DNA of 51,787 nucleotides from JACTOJ01 sp032335695 (GCF_032335695.1 NZ_JACTOJ010000029.1:1-51787); one strand, 5' to 3'. Shown: positions 8,340-18,212, counted from the first letter of the stretch. The notes: generated from the letters alone by a model not told the origin. Made by a program: numbers and translations.

Positions 8340-9695
8340 GTGTCTAAAATTAGTATTAAATCAACTATAAGTATATTAATATCAAAACTCGTATTAAATA
8401 TTTCAAAAGGGCTTTTTAAAGGAGGCAGTAATTTCCCTGGCAGGGTAGCATTAAAATTAGACAATAATATTCTTAAGACAGTAGCCTCAAATTATAATGT
8501 AATATTAGTTACTGGTACTAACGGTAAAACTACTACCACTAGCATGATTTATAATATACTAAAAAAATCAGGAAAAAAAGTAATTACAAACAGCACAGGA
8601 GCTAATATGCTCCCTGGAATAGTTGCTTGTTTCGTTAACAACTACCACTTCTCTAATAATGAGAAAAAATATGCAGTAATTGAAGTTGACGAAGCAAATG
8701 TAAAATTTATAACTTCTGCTATTACTCCTAAAATTATTACTATCACTAATCTTTTTAGAGATCAGCTCGATAGATATGGGGAAGTTTATACCACTCTTAA
8801 TAAAATTTTAGAAGGCTTAAAGAATTGTAATGGAGCCAAGCTTGTTTTAAATGGCGATGAATCTCTGCTTGGAGAATTATCACTAAAAAATGATATATGC
8901 TACTATGGTTTTGGCACGAGCATCAATAGTTCTGATAAAATTGATATAAATGCTGATGCTAAGTTCTGTAAAAAGTGCCAGCATCCTTATGAATATAATT
9001 TCATAACCTACAATCACCTAGGTGATTTTTATTGTCCAAACTGTGGCTATAAAAGAGCTGAATTAAAATATAAATTAGATTCAGTTCATGACCTAACTCC
9101 ATATAATTCTGCAGTAAGCATAAACGGTAATGATATTACTATTGGTCAGCCTGGTGTCTACAACATCTATAATGGACTTTGTGCCTATGCTATATGCAAA
9201 GAACTTGGAATTGAAGAAAGTGTAATTGGTGAATCCTTAAAGAATCAGGACAGCCACTTTGGCAGGCAGGAATCAATAAATATCGAAGGTAAAGAAGCAA
9301 AGATAATCCTTGTAAAAAATCCTGCTGGCTACAATCAGGCAATAGATACAATTGCTATTGATAAAAGGAGCATGAGCATAGCTTTTTTACTGAATGATAA
9401 TTATGCAGATGGACGAGACGTTTCATGGATATGGGATGTAAATTTTGAGAAAATAAATACTCTAGATGTAAATGACGTTATAATTGGAGGAATCAGACTT
9501 TATGATATGGCTATAAGACTAAAGATTGCCGGCTTTAACGAAGATCAATTTCATATATCTTCAAATTTTGAAGATATTCTTAATAGCATAAAGAATAGCA
9601 GCGGCGAAACTGTTTATATTCTAGCCACTTATACAGCTATGATAGATTTTAGAAAATTCTTAAACAGCAAGGGTTATATTAAAAAACTTTGGTAA
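8340..9695 (+). CDS. murT: Lipid II isoglutaminyl synthase, Mur-ligase subunit MurT
   Basis: With GatD it amidates the alpha-carboxyl of D-glutamate in lipid II, using glutamine as nitrogen donor and ATP. The 451-residue protein has the Mur ligase P-loop TGTNGKTTTT (residues about 58-67), a four-cysteine zinc ribbon (CKKC...CPNC, about 210-233) inserted in the central domain as in other MurT proteins, and the C-terminal MurT-type domain. The annotated GTG start overlaps its only purine-rich ribosome binding site (GGGAG, 8336-8340). An ATT codon at 8349 lies at normal spacing and may be the true start. It is followed by gatD, whose ribosome binding site overlaps the murT stop codon. Confidence 0.93.
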   Translation: MSKISIKSTISILISKLVLNISKGLFKGGSNFPGRVALKLDNNILKTVASNYNVILVTGTNGKTTTTSMIYNILKKSGKKVITNSTGANMLPGIVACFVNNYHFSNNEKKYAVIEVDEANVKFITSAITPKIITITNLFRDQLDRYGEVYTTLNKILEGLKNCNGAKLVLNGDESLLGELSLKNDICYYGFGTSINSSDKIDINADAKFCKKCQHPYEYNFITYNHLGDFYCPNCGYKRAELKYKLDSVHDLTPYNSAVSINGNDITIGQPGVYNIYNGLCAYAICKELGIEESVIGESLKNQDSHFGRQESINIEGKEAKIILVKNPAGYNQAIDTIAIDKRSMSIAFLLNDNYADGRDVSWIWDVNFEKINTLDVNDVIIGGIRLYDMAIRLKIAGFNEDQFHISSNFEDILNSIKNSSGETVYILATYTAMIDFRKFLNSKGYIKKLW

Positions 9696-9709
9696 AGGAG
9701 CTTTTATTT

Positions 9710-10435
9710 ATGGAAATTAACATATGTCATCTATACCCTGATCTCTTAAATGTATATGGGGATATAGGAAATATTCTTATATTAAAATACAGAGCTGAAA
9801 AAAGGGGGATAAAAGTAAATGTTATAAATTTATCCTTAGGAGACGATTTTGAAAAAGATAAGTATGATATAGTCTTCTTTGGAGGCGGTCAGGATTTCGA
9901 GCAGTCAATAGTTTCTAAGGATCTTATGGATAATAAAAGAGATGCTATTGAGAGTTACATAGAGGATAATGGAGTATTTCTTTCTATTTGTGGAGGTTAT
10001 CAGCTTCTTGGTAAATATTACACCACTCCTGAAGGAGAAAAATTAAATGGTCTTTCTATATTAGACATCTATACTGAGGGCGGCAATAAAAGATTTATAG
10101 GAAATACCATAGTTTATAATCCCGAATTTAATGAAACCTATGTAGGCTTTGAAAATCATTCTGGAAGAACTTATATCGGAAACCTATCTCCTCTTGGAGA
10201 AGTTAAGCTTGGGTACGGAAATAATGGCGAAGATAAAAAAGAAGGCTGCATATATAAAAATACCTTCTGTACTTACTTCCACGGTTCCCTTTTATCTAAG
10301 AATCCTGAACTTGCTGACAGACTTATTTATCTTGCACTTTCCAAAAGGTACGGTAAAATTGATTTATCCCCTATAAATAATGAATTGGAGTCTAAAGCTA
10401 AGGAATATATAAAAAGTCTGCTGGCGACAAAATAA
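9710..10435 (+). CDS. gatD: Lipid II isoglutaminyl synthase, glutamine amidotransferase subunit GatD
   Basis: It hydrolyses glutamine and passes ammonia to MurT. The 241-residue class I (CobB/CobQ-like) amidotransferase shows the nucleophile in SICGGYQLLG and the catalytic histidine in TYFHGSLLSKNPELAD. The ATG at 9710 is chosen because AAAGGAG (9694-9700) precedes it by nine bases; that site overlaps the murT stop codon, so the two genes are translationally close. An in-frame TTG at 9689 lies inside murT and has no ribosome binding site. It is the last gene of the capA-murT-gatD group and is followed by a bidirectional terminator. Confidence 0.93.
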   Translation: MEINICHLYPDLLNVYGDIGNILILKYRAEKRGIKVNVINLSLGDDFEKDKYDIVFFGGGQDFEQSIVSKDLMDNKRDAIESYIEDNGVFLSICGGYQLLGKYYTTPEGEKLNGLSILDIYTEGGNKRFIGNTIVYNPEFNETYVGFENHSGRTYIGNLSPLGEVKLGYGNNGEDKKEGCIYKNTFCTYFHGSLLSKNPELADRLIYLALSKRYGKIDLSPINNELESKAKEYIKSLLATK

Positions 10436-10468
10436 AAAACTATATTTTAAACGAATGTTGATAAATGA

Positions 10469-10505
10469 AAAAATGAGTTGGTAAAAAATATATCAACTCA
10501 TTTTT
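10469..10505. terminator. Bidirectional intrinsic terminator between gatD and the deacetylase gene
   Basis: AAAAATGAGTTG pairs with CAACTCATTTTT around a loop of about 13 bases, flanked by A and T tracts on either side. It lies between two converging genes. Confidence 0.8.
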
Positions 10506-10507
10506 TA

Positions 10508-11350
10508 TTACCTGTAAGCTATCTTTCTCTTTATTAATTCATTTCTTTCTGCATATGTAAGTTCATTAAAATCTCTAAATTCATATCCGCTAGCTTTTAA
10601 ATATTGTATTATCTCAGGAAGGGCTTCCACCGTAGTAGTTTTAGTGGCTGAATCATGCATTAGCATAACTACAAAATTAACATTTTTACAGTGATTTTTA
10701 ACTCCATTAATTATTAAAGATCTATCTACAGTAGGTGCAGAAGCATCTGCTGAACTTACATTCCAATCTACATACATCATTTCTTGATTTTTAAGTCCAT
10801 TTTTAATCTGTTCTATGACTGTTCTTTTGCCACTCCCAGTGCCAGATCCTCCAGGCATCCTTACAATATTTCTTATTCCTCTTCCCAGAATTTTTTCTAC
10901 AGTGATTTCACATTTCTTCAAATCCTCAAAATATAATTCACTGCTTTTATAAATATTTTTTTCATGACTATATGAATGCGGAAGCACACACATTTTGCTA
11001 TCATCTAAGCTTTTTAATATATCCTTGTTTCTTTCAGCATTTGTGCCAATCACAAAAAAAGTAGCCTTCACATCATTTTCTTTAAGTATTTCTAATATTT
11101 TTGGAGTATTATTTCTTGAAGGTCCATCATCAAAAGTTAAAAACACTTTTTTATGAAATTCTTTATCATTTATGCCATTAGATTTTTTAGGCACCACTTT
11201 AATTCCATAATTGTCCCATAAGTCAAGACTATTTTCTTGGAAGATATTTGCTTTAAGCTTTTTATTTACTATTTCTTGAGTGAAGCTTACTCTCCACCCA
11301 ATCAAAATTACAGTAATTAATATAAATGCCACTTTTATTTTTTTCCCCAT
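10508..11350 (-). CDS. Polysaccharide deacetylase (NodB homology, CE4), membrane-anchored or secreted
   Basis: The 280-residue protein starts with a hydrophobic segment (residues about 5-24: signal anchor or signal peptide). The NodB domain follows, with motif 1 FLTFDDGPSRNNTP, the metal-binding histidine pair in LPHSYSH, the arginine motif region RMPGGSGTGSG, and the C-terminal LMHDS histidine. The family removes N-acetyl groups from peptidoglycan or other N-acetylated glycans. The start is supported by GTGGTGATG upstream of ATG. Family substrate cannot be decided from sequence. Confidence 0.9.
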   Translation of the reverse strand: MGKKIKVAFILITVILIGWRVSFTQEIVNKKLKANIFQENSLDLWDNYGIKVVPKKSNGINDKEFHKKVFLTFDDGPSRNNTPKILEILKENDVKATFFVIGTNAERNKDILKSLDDSKMCVLPHSYSHEKNIYKSSELYFEDLKKCEITVEKILGRGIRNIVRMPGGSGTGSGKRTVIEQIKNGLKNQEMMYVDWNVSSADASAPTVDRSLIINGVKNHCKNVNFVVMLMHDSATKTTTVEALPEIIQYLKASGYEFRDFNELTYAERNELIKRKIAYR

Positions 11351-11456
11351 TTTACATCACCACATATAGTTTCTGTTTATTTTTTATAATTATAGTGGTA
11401 ATTTATTCTTAAATACTAAAATCCATATAATTTTAGCTGATGCCTTGATACCAGTA

Positions 11457-11482
11457 CATCTAGAATGCTAGTTATCTAGATG
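11457..11482. repeat. Hairpin with CATCTAGA/TCTAGATG arms
   Basis: An exact eight-base inverted repeat surrounds a ten-base loop next to the galE terminator. On neither strand does a clear T tract follow. Function unknown. Confidence 0.4.
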
Positions 11483-11483
11483 T

Positions 11484-11532
11484 TAAAAAAACTCGTCCAA
11501 TAGCATCAATATTTTTAATGCTATTAGCCGAG
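11484..11532 (-). terminator. Intrinsic terminator of galE
   Basis: On the minus strand CTCG...AATAGCAT pairs with ATGCTATT...CGAG and is followed by TTTTTTT. It lies 29 bases downstream of the galE stop codon. Confidence 0.8.
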
Positions 11533-11560
11533 CCGATTTTAATTGCTAGTTAACACTGTT

Positions 11561-12547
11561 TTATTTTTCATATCCATTTGGATGTGCTTGGTGCCACTTC
11601 CATGCAGTTTCAATAATTTGTTCTAATGAGTTGTACTTTGGTTTCCAATTTAATTCTTTGATTGCCTTTTCTGAGGAAGCAATTAAGGTAGCTGGATCTC
11701 CAGCTCTCCTTGGAGCCATTTCTGCTTTAATATTTACTCCTGTAACTTTTCTAACAGCTTCTACCATCTGCATATTGGAAAATCCTTTTCCATTACCAAG
11801 ATTAAAAATTGCACTATCTCCACCATTTTTTAATCTATCTAATGCTAGAAGGTGAGCGTTAGCTAAATCCATCACATGAACATAATCTCTTACACAAGTT
11901 CCATCTTCTGTATCATAATCATTTCCAAAGATCATTATCTTATCTCTTTTTCCTAATGCTACCTGAAGTATTAGAGGAATGAGATGTGTTTCTGGTCTAT
12001 GATCTTCTCCTATTTCTCCGCTTGGATGAGCCCCTGCTGCATTAAAATATCTTAGTGCAGTGTACTTTATTCCATAAGCTTTGTCGCTCCATTTTAATAT
12101 TTTTTCTACTGTAAGCTTTGATTCACCATATGGATTAGTTGGAAAAGTTTTATCCTCTTCATCTATAGGAATTCTCTCTGGTTCACCGTAAGTTGCTGCA
12201 GTTGATGAAAATACTATATACTTTACGCCGTGATCTCTCATAGCTTCTAAAAGGCTTATTGTTCCACCTACATTGTTATTAAAATACTTAAGAGGCTCTG
12301 TTACACTTTCACCAACTAAAGAATCTGCTGCGAAATCTATAACTGCTTCTATATCATTTTCAGTGAATACTTTATCTAGTATTTTTCTGTCTCGTAAATC
12401 ACCTTCATATACTTTTTTGCCTTTTACTGCATCTCTATGACCTTTTTGAAAGTTATCTAATATAACAACCTCTTTGCCATTTTCTAAAAGCTCTGCTACC
12501 ATGTGACTTCCTATATAGCCAGCTCCTCCACAAACTAAAATTGACAT
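11561..12547 (-). CDS. galE: UDP-glucose 4-epimerase
   Basis: It interconverts UDP-glucose and UDP-galactose (and in many clostridia the N-acetyl forms) for the Leloir pathway and for surface polysaccharides. The 328-residue extended short-chain dehydrogenase has the NAD-binding GGAGYIGSH at its N-terminus, the catalytic SSTAATYG serine/threonine region and the YGESK tyrosine-lysine pair. The ribosome binding site is AGGAGGT. The gene stands alone with its own terminator; no other galactose genes are in the window, so a role in envelope sugar supply is likely. Confidence 0.96.
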   Translation of the reverse strand: MSILVCGGAGYIGSHMVAELLENGKEVVILDNFQKGHRDAVKGKKVYEGDLRDRKILDKVFTENDIEAVIDFAADSLVGESVTEPLKYFNNNVGGTISLLEAMRDHGVKYIVFSSTAATYGEPERIPIDEEDKTFPTNPYGESKLTVEKILKWSDKAYGIKYTALRYFNAAGAHPSGEIGEDHRPETHLIPLILQVALGKRDKIMIFGNDYDTEDGTCVRDYVHVMDLANAHLLALDRLKNGGDSAIFNLGNGKGFSNMQMVEAVRKVTGVNIKAEMAPRRAGDPATLIASSEKAIKELNWKPKYNSLEQIIETAWKWHQAHPNGYEK

Positions 12548-12659
12548 TACAATACCTCCTTATAGAAAACCTTTTCTATATATATTCTAACACAAACTGT
12601 ATTATAATGCAAATTAATTTGAATTATAATACAGTTAATAATAGCTATGTTTTAAATAA

Positions 12660-15266
12660 TTAATTTTTTTCTACTAGGATTTCTATATTTCCTTTTGCTA
12701 CCTCTAAAGACACTGTACATCCATCATATATTTCTCCCGCTACTATCTTTCTAGCAATGCTCGTTTCTAATGTGTTCTCAATATATCTTTTCATTGGCCT
12801 TGCTCCATATATAGGATCATAGCCTTCTTCTACCATAATATCCTTTGCTTCATCAGAAATTTTCAGTTGAATATTTTTTTCTTCCAGCCTTACTTTAAAT
12901 TCTTCTACAAATATATCAATAATCTTTTTAATTTCCTTGCTTCCAAGAGGTTTAAACAATATTACATCATCAAGTCTATTTAAAAACTCAGGTTTAAACC
13001 TATCCTTAAGTTCCTCCATAACCTGCTGTCTTATTTCCTCGCTTATTTCTCCTTCTTCATTATTTTCAAGCAGATATTCGCTACCAAGATTTGAGGTCAT
13101 TATTATTATAGTGTTTTTAAAATCAACAACCTTTCCTTTGTTATCTGTAAGTCTTCCATCATCTAAGATTTGGAGAAATATATTAAATACGTCATCATGA
13201 GCCTTTTCTATTTCATCGAAAAGAACAACACTATATGGATTTCTTCTGACAGCTTCAGTAAGCTGCCCTCCCTCTTCATATCCTACATATCCAGGAGGCG
13301 CTCCGATAAGTCTAGATACAGAATACTTTTCCATATACTCTGACATATCTATCCTAACAATATTATCCTCTGTATCAAATAATGTTCTAGCTAAAGTCTT
13401 TGCTAGTTCTGTTTTACCCACTCCAGTAGGTCCTAAAAATATAAATGATCCAATAGGCTTTTTACTGTCCTTGAGTCCTGCTCTTGCCCTTATCACAGAA
13501 TTTGTGACAGCTGTTACTGCATATTCTTGACCAATAACTCTTTTAGAAAGCTCCTCTTCCATTCTTAACAGTTTTTGGCGTTCACTCTCTACCAAATTAG
13601 TTATAGGAATTCCTGTCCAATTAGCTACAATTTGTGAAATTTCCTCTTCAGTAACTTCTTCTTTCAGGAGAGCTCCATTGGAATTTTCCTTCATTATCTT
13701 CTCTTTTTCTGCTATTTGTTCTTCAAGCTGAGGTATCACTCCATACTTGTATTCAGCAACTTTGTTAAGTTCATATTCTCTTTCATATTTTTCAAGTAAC
13801 CCTCTAGCTTCCTCTAACTTTTCTTTTAACGCCCTAATATCCGTAATATAGGATTTTTCTTTTTCGTATTTAGCAGACATTTCAGAGTCCTTTTCTTTTA
13901 AATCTCCAAGTTCCTTTTCTAAATACTTAAGCCTTTCTAAAGATGCTATATCTTTTTCATTAGTAAGAGCTTCTTTTTCTATTTCTAATTGAAATATTTT
14001 TCTTCTTACTACATCAATTTCTTCAGGCATACTATCTATTTCAGATCTTATCATAGCTCCGGCTTCATCTATTAAATCAATAGCCTTATCTGGTAAGAAT
14101 CTGTCAGTTATATATCTATGAGAAAGTTTTGCCGCAGCTACTATGGCAGAATCGTGTATCCTAACTCCATGGTGAATCTCAAATCTTTCCTTTAATCCTC
14201 TTAAAATAGATACGGTATCTTCCACGGAAGGTTCTTCTACCGTTACAGGCTGAAATCTTCTTTCCAAGGCTTTATCCTTTTCTATATATCTTCTATATTC
14301 ATCGAAAGTAGTTGCTCCTATACAGTGCAATTCTCCTCTTGCCAGCATTGGCTTTATGATATTTCCAGCATCCATAGCACCATCAGTTTTACCTGCACCA
14401 ACTATAGTGTGTATTTCGTCTATAAATAAAATTATCTTCCCTTCGCTGCTTTCAACTTCCTTTAGCACAGCTTTAAGTCTCTCTTCAAACTCTCCTCTAA
14501 ACTTAGCTCCCGCAATAAGCGACCCCATATCTAAAGAAAAAATTATTTTATCCTTTAGCCCTTCTGGTACATCTCCCCTAACTATTCTTTCAGCTAAGCC
14601 TTCTACAATAGCAGTCTTTCCTACTCCGGGTTCACCTATTAGCACTGGATTATTTTTTGTTCTCCTTGAAAGTATTCTAACTGTTCTCCTTATTTCTTCA
14701 TCTCTGCCTATTACAGGATCTAATTTATGCTTTTTTGCATCCTCAACCAGGTTTCTCCCATATTTAACTAAAGCCTCGTATGTACCCTCCGGATCCTGAG
14801 AATCCACCCTTTGATTTCCTCTTATTTCTCTAAGCGCATTCAAAAAATCATTTTTTTCAATATTAAATTGTTTTAATATCTCACCAACTGTTCCTTTTTT
14901 ATCTACTTCCATCATGGATAGCATAACATGTTCTACACTTATATATGAATCTTTAAAGTCTTCAGCAATATCTGATGCCTTCACAAGCACTTCTTCTATT
15001 CTTCTTGTTGCATAGACTCCAGATGCTCCTGCAGCATCACCCAAAACTTTAGGCATTCTATCTATATTCTTTTTAACAGCTTCCCTTATAAGTTTTATAT
15101 CTCTCCCCATTTTGCTTAGTACATTTGGAACTAATCCGTCTTCATCATTTACGATAGCGCTAAATAAATGAATTATGTCTACCTGCTGATGATTAGACCT
15201 TACTGCTGTTGCATGCGCTTCAGAAAGTGCCTGTTGTACCTTTATTGTCATTTTTTCAATATCCAT
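12660..15266 (-). CDS. clpB: Chaperone ClpB (Hsp100 disaggregase)
   Basis: It extracts proteins from aggregates together with DnaK. The 868 residues match the family. Domains in order: N domain (1-145), first AAA+ module with Walker A GEPGVGKT near residue 205 and Walker B ILFIDEIH, the middle coiled coil (about 405-525), second AAA+ module with Walker A GPTGVGKT near 605, and the C-terminal D2 small domain. The M domain distinguishes it from ClpC and ClpA, and no ClpP-binding loop is apparent. AGAGGTGG precedes ATG. I found neither a CIRCE element nor a CtsR repeat in the 137-base upstream gap. Confidence 0.97.
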   Translation of the reverse strand: MDIEKMTIKVQQALSEAHATAVRSNHQQVDIIHLFSAIVNDEDGLVPNVLSKMGRDIKLIREAVKKNIDRMPKVLGDAAGASGVYATRRIEEVLVKASDIAEDFKDSYISVEHVMLSMMEVDKKGTVGEILKQFNIEKNDFLNALREIRGNQRVDSQDPEGTYEALVKYGRNLVEDAKKHKLDPVIGRDEEIRRTVRILSRRTKNNPVLIGEPGVGKTAIVEGLAERIVRGDVPEGLKDKIIFSLDMGSLIAGAKFRGEFEERLKAVLKEVESSEGKIILFIDEIHTIVGAGKTDGAMDAGNIIKPMLARGELHCIGATTFDEYRRYIEKDKALERRFQPVTVEEPSVEDTVSILRGLKERFEIHHGVRIHDSAIVAAAKLSHRYITDRFLPDKAIDLIDEAGAMIRSEIDSMPEEIDVVRRKIFQLEIEKEALTNEKDIASLERLKYLEKELGDLKEKDSEMSAKYEKEKSYITDIRALKEKLEEARGLLEKYEREYELNKVAEYKYGVIPQLEEQIAEKEKIMKENSNGALLKEEVTEEEISQIVANWTGIPITNLVESERQKLLRMEEELSKRVIGQEYAVTAVTNSVIRARAGLKDSKKPIGSFIFLGPTGVGKTELAKTLARTLFDTEDNIVRIDMSEYMEKYSVSRLIGAPPGYVGYEEGGQLTEAVRRNPYSVVLFDEIEKAHDDVFNIFLQILDDGRLTDNKGKVVDFKNTIIIMTSNLGSEYLLENNEEGEISEEIRQQVMEELKDRFKPEFLNRLDDVILFKPLGSKEIKKIIDIFVEEFKVRLEEKNIQLKISDEAKDIMVEEGYDPIYGARPMKRYIENTLETSIARKIVAGEIYDGCTVSLEVAKGNIEILVEKN

Positions 15267-15355
15267 TTTACCACCTCTTAAAATCCATTAGTCTTATATT
15301 TTTAGACTCTGTTATCATTCTTATCTTAAAATATAGCATTTTTTATAAAATACTA

Positions 15356-15394
15356 GAGCAAAAACCGCATAAACTACCCTTAAGTCTATGCGGT
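15356..15394 (-). terminator. Intrinsic terminator downstream of the first HTH-TPR gene
   Basis: On the minus strand ACCGCATA pairs with TATGCGGT around a 15-base loop and is followed by TTTTTGCTC. It separates the regulator gene from clpB. Confidence 0.7.
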
Positions 15395-15403
15395 ACACTT
15401 ATA

Positions 15404-16663
15404 TTATAACTTTTTTTTCACATTAATAGCAATATTAAAATACTTAATTGATTCAGCTGGTTGTCCTAATTTATAGTACATATTACCCAGTTCCATATAT
15501 CTTAAGTATCGTTCCTTTTTATTACCGTATTTCATAAGTGCATCCACTGATAAATTCATATACATTTCTGCTGAATTATAGTCACCCATCTTTTGCAATA
15601 TAGTAGATTTAAAATAGTAAGCCTTTTCAATATAATTTATATTGTCCAGCATAATAGCATAATTAAGAGCATCATCACAGATTTTTTTAGCCTCTTCCAA
15701 TATATTATTATTTATAAGCTCATTTACACAGTTAAGCACAAAAGCTACTTTCTTTTCTTTAAGCTTGGCAGGATAATTTGATATACCAAACTCAATATAT
15801 TCCATGGCTTTTTCTGTGCTTTTCCTTAAAAATAAAGCTTGAGCAAATTCGAGTTTTGCTTCGCATATATCTTCTATGCTATCATTTAGCAGCATATATA
15901 TCTGCTCTTCATAGCCCTTGTCTGTTTCACCATTTTGGCTGATTTTCGCCAAAACCAATGTCTTATATATATCAGCTCTATTCATGTCATTTTTAACAAA
16001 ACCAGCGTAATTCTTAAGCAAATCAGCTGATTCTTCTATATCACCGTATTGAAACAGCTTAATCATACATTTCACTTTATTGTTTAGCAAGATAGCTATG
16101 GATTCTTGAGAAAGTTCCTTATTTTCATTCAAAATATTTATTGCGTTATCATAATAGTATATAGCTTGATCGTACTCTTCATTTAGATAAAAGTAGTCTC
16201 CCATATCTCCATTATAAGTAACTATATTCTGACTTGTATGAGATTTATTATTAAGCTGAAAATATATGGAAAGAACCTCTTCAATCTTATCAATTCTGCT
16301 GTTTTTTCTATAATATGCGAAAAGCAAATGAACTAATTCAAAAGCTAGATCATAATATGCATTTTCTGTGCAGTAGCTTAAATTGTAGTATATTCCACTC
16401 TCATATTGCTGATCAGTGCTTGTCTTTGTTAACTCTTCTATATTATTCTTTATCTGATATTGAATATCTTGTACAAGGTATTCATAATCCAAGCCAAGCT
16501 TTTCAGAAATTGATTCAAGTATTTCTGGTTCAGCTTCAATTTTATTGTTTTCTATACAACTTAATTTTGAAACCGAAATCATATCTCCGCATATATCTTT
16601 TAATGTAAGCCCCTTATATATTCTTGCTCGCCGAATTTTTTCACCTGTAGTTAATATCTCCAT
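15404..16663 (-). CDS. XRE-family HTH regulator with TPR domain (paralogue B)
   Basis: The 419-residue protein has an N-terminal helix-turn-helix of the XRE type (residues about 5-62, GEKIRRARIYKGLTLKDICG) and a TPR-rich C-terminal domain. This layout is that of the RRNPP/Rgg-like group, in which TPRs bind a signal peptide, but no partner peptide gene is visible here. The ATG at 16663 is chosen over an in-frame codon at 16684 because AGGTGG lies six bases upstream. It lies 39 bases downstream of its paralogue at 16703-18001, in the same direction, probably in one transcript. Confidence 0.85.
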   Translation of the reverse strand: MEILTTGEKIRRARIYKGLTLKDICGDMISVSKLSCIENNKIEAEPEILESISEKLGLDYEYLVQDIQYQIKNNIEELTKTSTDQQYESGIYYNLSYCTENAYYDLAFELVHLLFAYYRKNSRIDKIEEVLSIYFQLNNKSHTSQNIVTYNGDMGDYFYLNEEYDQAIYYYDNAINILNENKELSQESIAILLNNKVKCMIKLFQYGDIEESADLLKNYAGFVKNDMNRADIYKTLVLAKISQNGETDKGYEEQIYMLLNDSIEDICEAKLEFAQALFLRKSTEKAMEYIEFGISNYPAKLKEKKVAFVLNCVNELINNNILEEAKKICDDALNYAIMLDNINYIEKAYYFKSTILQKMGDYNSAEMYMNLSVDALMKYGNKKERYLRYMELGNMYYKLGQPAESIKYFNIAINVKKKL

Positions 16664-16702
16664 AATATACCACCTATCCAACATTTAAGCTTTGAACTTA
16701 CT

Positions 16703-18001
16703 TTAGCTTATTATACCTGTTTGTTTAAACAATTCTACGCCCTCATTTAAATGTTTAGCGGCAATCGCGTCCATTTTATTATCTATATAAAACTTTCCTA
16801 AAATAATCGAAATTTCTGCTGCCTGTTTTAAACAATCAATGTTTTTCGCAAAATTAAAAGCAATAAGTAGTATGTTCTCAGCTTCTTTTAAATTACCTTC
16901 AAGCATGCTAACCCTATATTTTAATAGGTAGTATCCTATTAAAGTTTCATTATCCCCATCTTTAATATTTCTAAGGATTTCTTCTAATATCTTTGTACAA
17001 TTTCTTATGTCTTTTAACCTTATATAATTTTCACAAATGTTTATAAGAGTATCATTAAGTTTTCCATCTTCATTCTTTTCTCTTAAATTCTTAGCTACAT
17101 AAAGATGCTTAAAGGATTCCTCAAAATTTTCAAACTCATAGAATAATTTTCCAAGGCTGTTCTCTATCTCAGCCACATCATTTAACCCGTCTATCTCTTT
17201 GTATATAGCTAATGTTTTTTTAGAATACTTTATAGCACTTAAAATATCACCTTTTTTATTATACTCATCCGAAAGAAGCATTAGAGTTTTAGCATATTCT
17301 TTCTTGTTGTTCAACGCTTCAAACTTTTCCTTTGATAAAAAGGCATAGTTCATAGCTTTATCTATATTATCTAGCTTAAAATATGTTTTAGCCATATTAT
17401 AATATATTTCAGCTATTAAAAAATCATTTCCAATGTCATTGTCAATAAATACTTTTTCTGCTTGCTGAAAATAACTATTAGAAGAATGATATGCTTCTAA
17501 TATAAAAGTAATTTTGCCTAGATTCAAAAACGTATTTACTATTTCTTCATAATTATTATTCTTTATAAAGATTACATTAGCCGAAAGATAAAATTGTTGT
17601 GCAGCAGCAAATTCCTTCCTCTTTTCATGAGTTTTTGCAAGTAAATATAGGTTTTTAGCTTTTCTATATTCAAGTTTATATTTTTCTGCATAGTATAAAC
17701 AGATTTCAAGATTGTTTTCGCCTGAAATCAAATCATCATTCAATATATGCGCTTCGGCTATATTTTCATAGTACAAGCAAATCTTTTCCGCCTGCGATTC
17801 TTCAGATTCCATTAAATATTCTACTGTGGTTTTAAGGGTAAGAGCTAAATACTCAAGTAAATCCATACTTGGATTTGACTTTCCTGATTCAACTAGAGAA
17901 ATTTGCCCTGGGGTAATTCTATCCCCAGCTAGATCTTTCAATGTCATCCCAAGTTCTTTCCTTCTTCTTTTTATCTTTTCCCCTAGAGATAATATTTCCA
18001 T
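16703..18001 (-). CDS. XRE-family HTH regulator with TPR domain (paralogue A)
   Basis: The 432-residue protein has an XRE helix-turn-helix at residues about 6-62 (GEKIKRRRKELGMTLKDLAG, followed by SLVESGKSNPSMDLLEYLA) and about eight TPR-like helical hairpins. It shares the start MEIL..GEKI+R and the overall plan with paralogue B, so the pair arose by duplication. The ATG at 18001 follows AGGAAG by seven bases and is preferred over GTG at 18007. Targets and ligand are unknown. The region upstream (18008-18363) is AT-rich and holds only a terminator. Confidence 0.85.
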   Translation of the reverse strand: MEILSLGEKIKRRRKELGMTLKDLAGDRITPGQISLVESGKSNPSMDLLEYLALTLKTTVEYLMESEESQAEKICLYYENIAEAHILNDDLISGENNLEICLYYAEKYKLEYRKAKNLYLLAKTHEKRKEFAAAQQFYLSANVIFIKNNNYEEIVNTFLNLGKITFILEAYHSSNSYFQQAEKVFIDNDIGNDFLIAEIYYNMAKTYFKLDNIDKAMNYAFLSKEKFEALNNKKEYAKTLMLLSDEYNKKGDILSAIKYSKKTLAIYKEIDGLNDVAEIENSLGKLFYEFENFEESFKHLYVAKNLREKNEDGKLNDTLINICENYIRLKDIRNCTKILEEILRNIKDGDNETLIGYYLLKYRVSMLEGNLKEAENILLIAFNFAKNIDCLKQAAEISIILGKFYIDNKMDAIAAKHLNEGVELFKQTGIIS

Positions 18002-18212
18002 AATCACTCTTCCTTTTATAGAATTTTAAGTTAAATTTTTTTAATATAATTCCATTAAACATTTCTCAAAACTGTTTTAATTATACCATATTTTTTAAAA
18101 AAACACCTATATTTTTTAATTTTTTTTTAATTTAACGCATTTTTTTATTCAAGTAAATGTATTCACTTACATTTTGTTTATTTTTTTACCATATAATGGT
18201 TTATTTTTGCTA

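Noticed and set aside
14356..14799. 147-residue frame antisense to clpB
   Set aside because: It is a codon shadow of the conserved ClpB AAA+ module on the other strand, with no ribosome binding site.
15267..15403. CIRCE or CtsR operator upstream of clpB
   Set aside because: Neither TTAGCACTC-N9-GAGTGCTAA nor the GGTCAAA heptad repeat is present.
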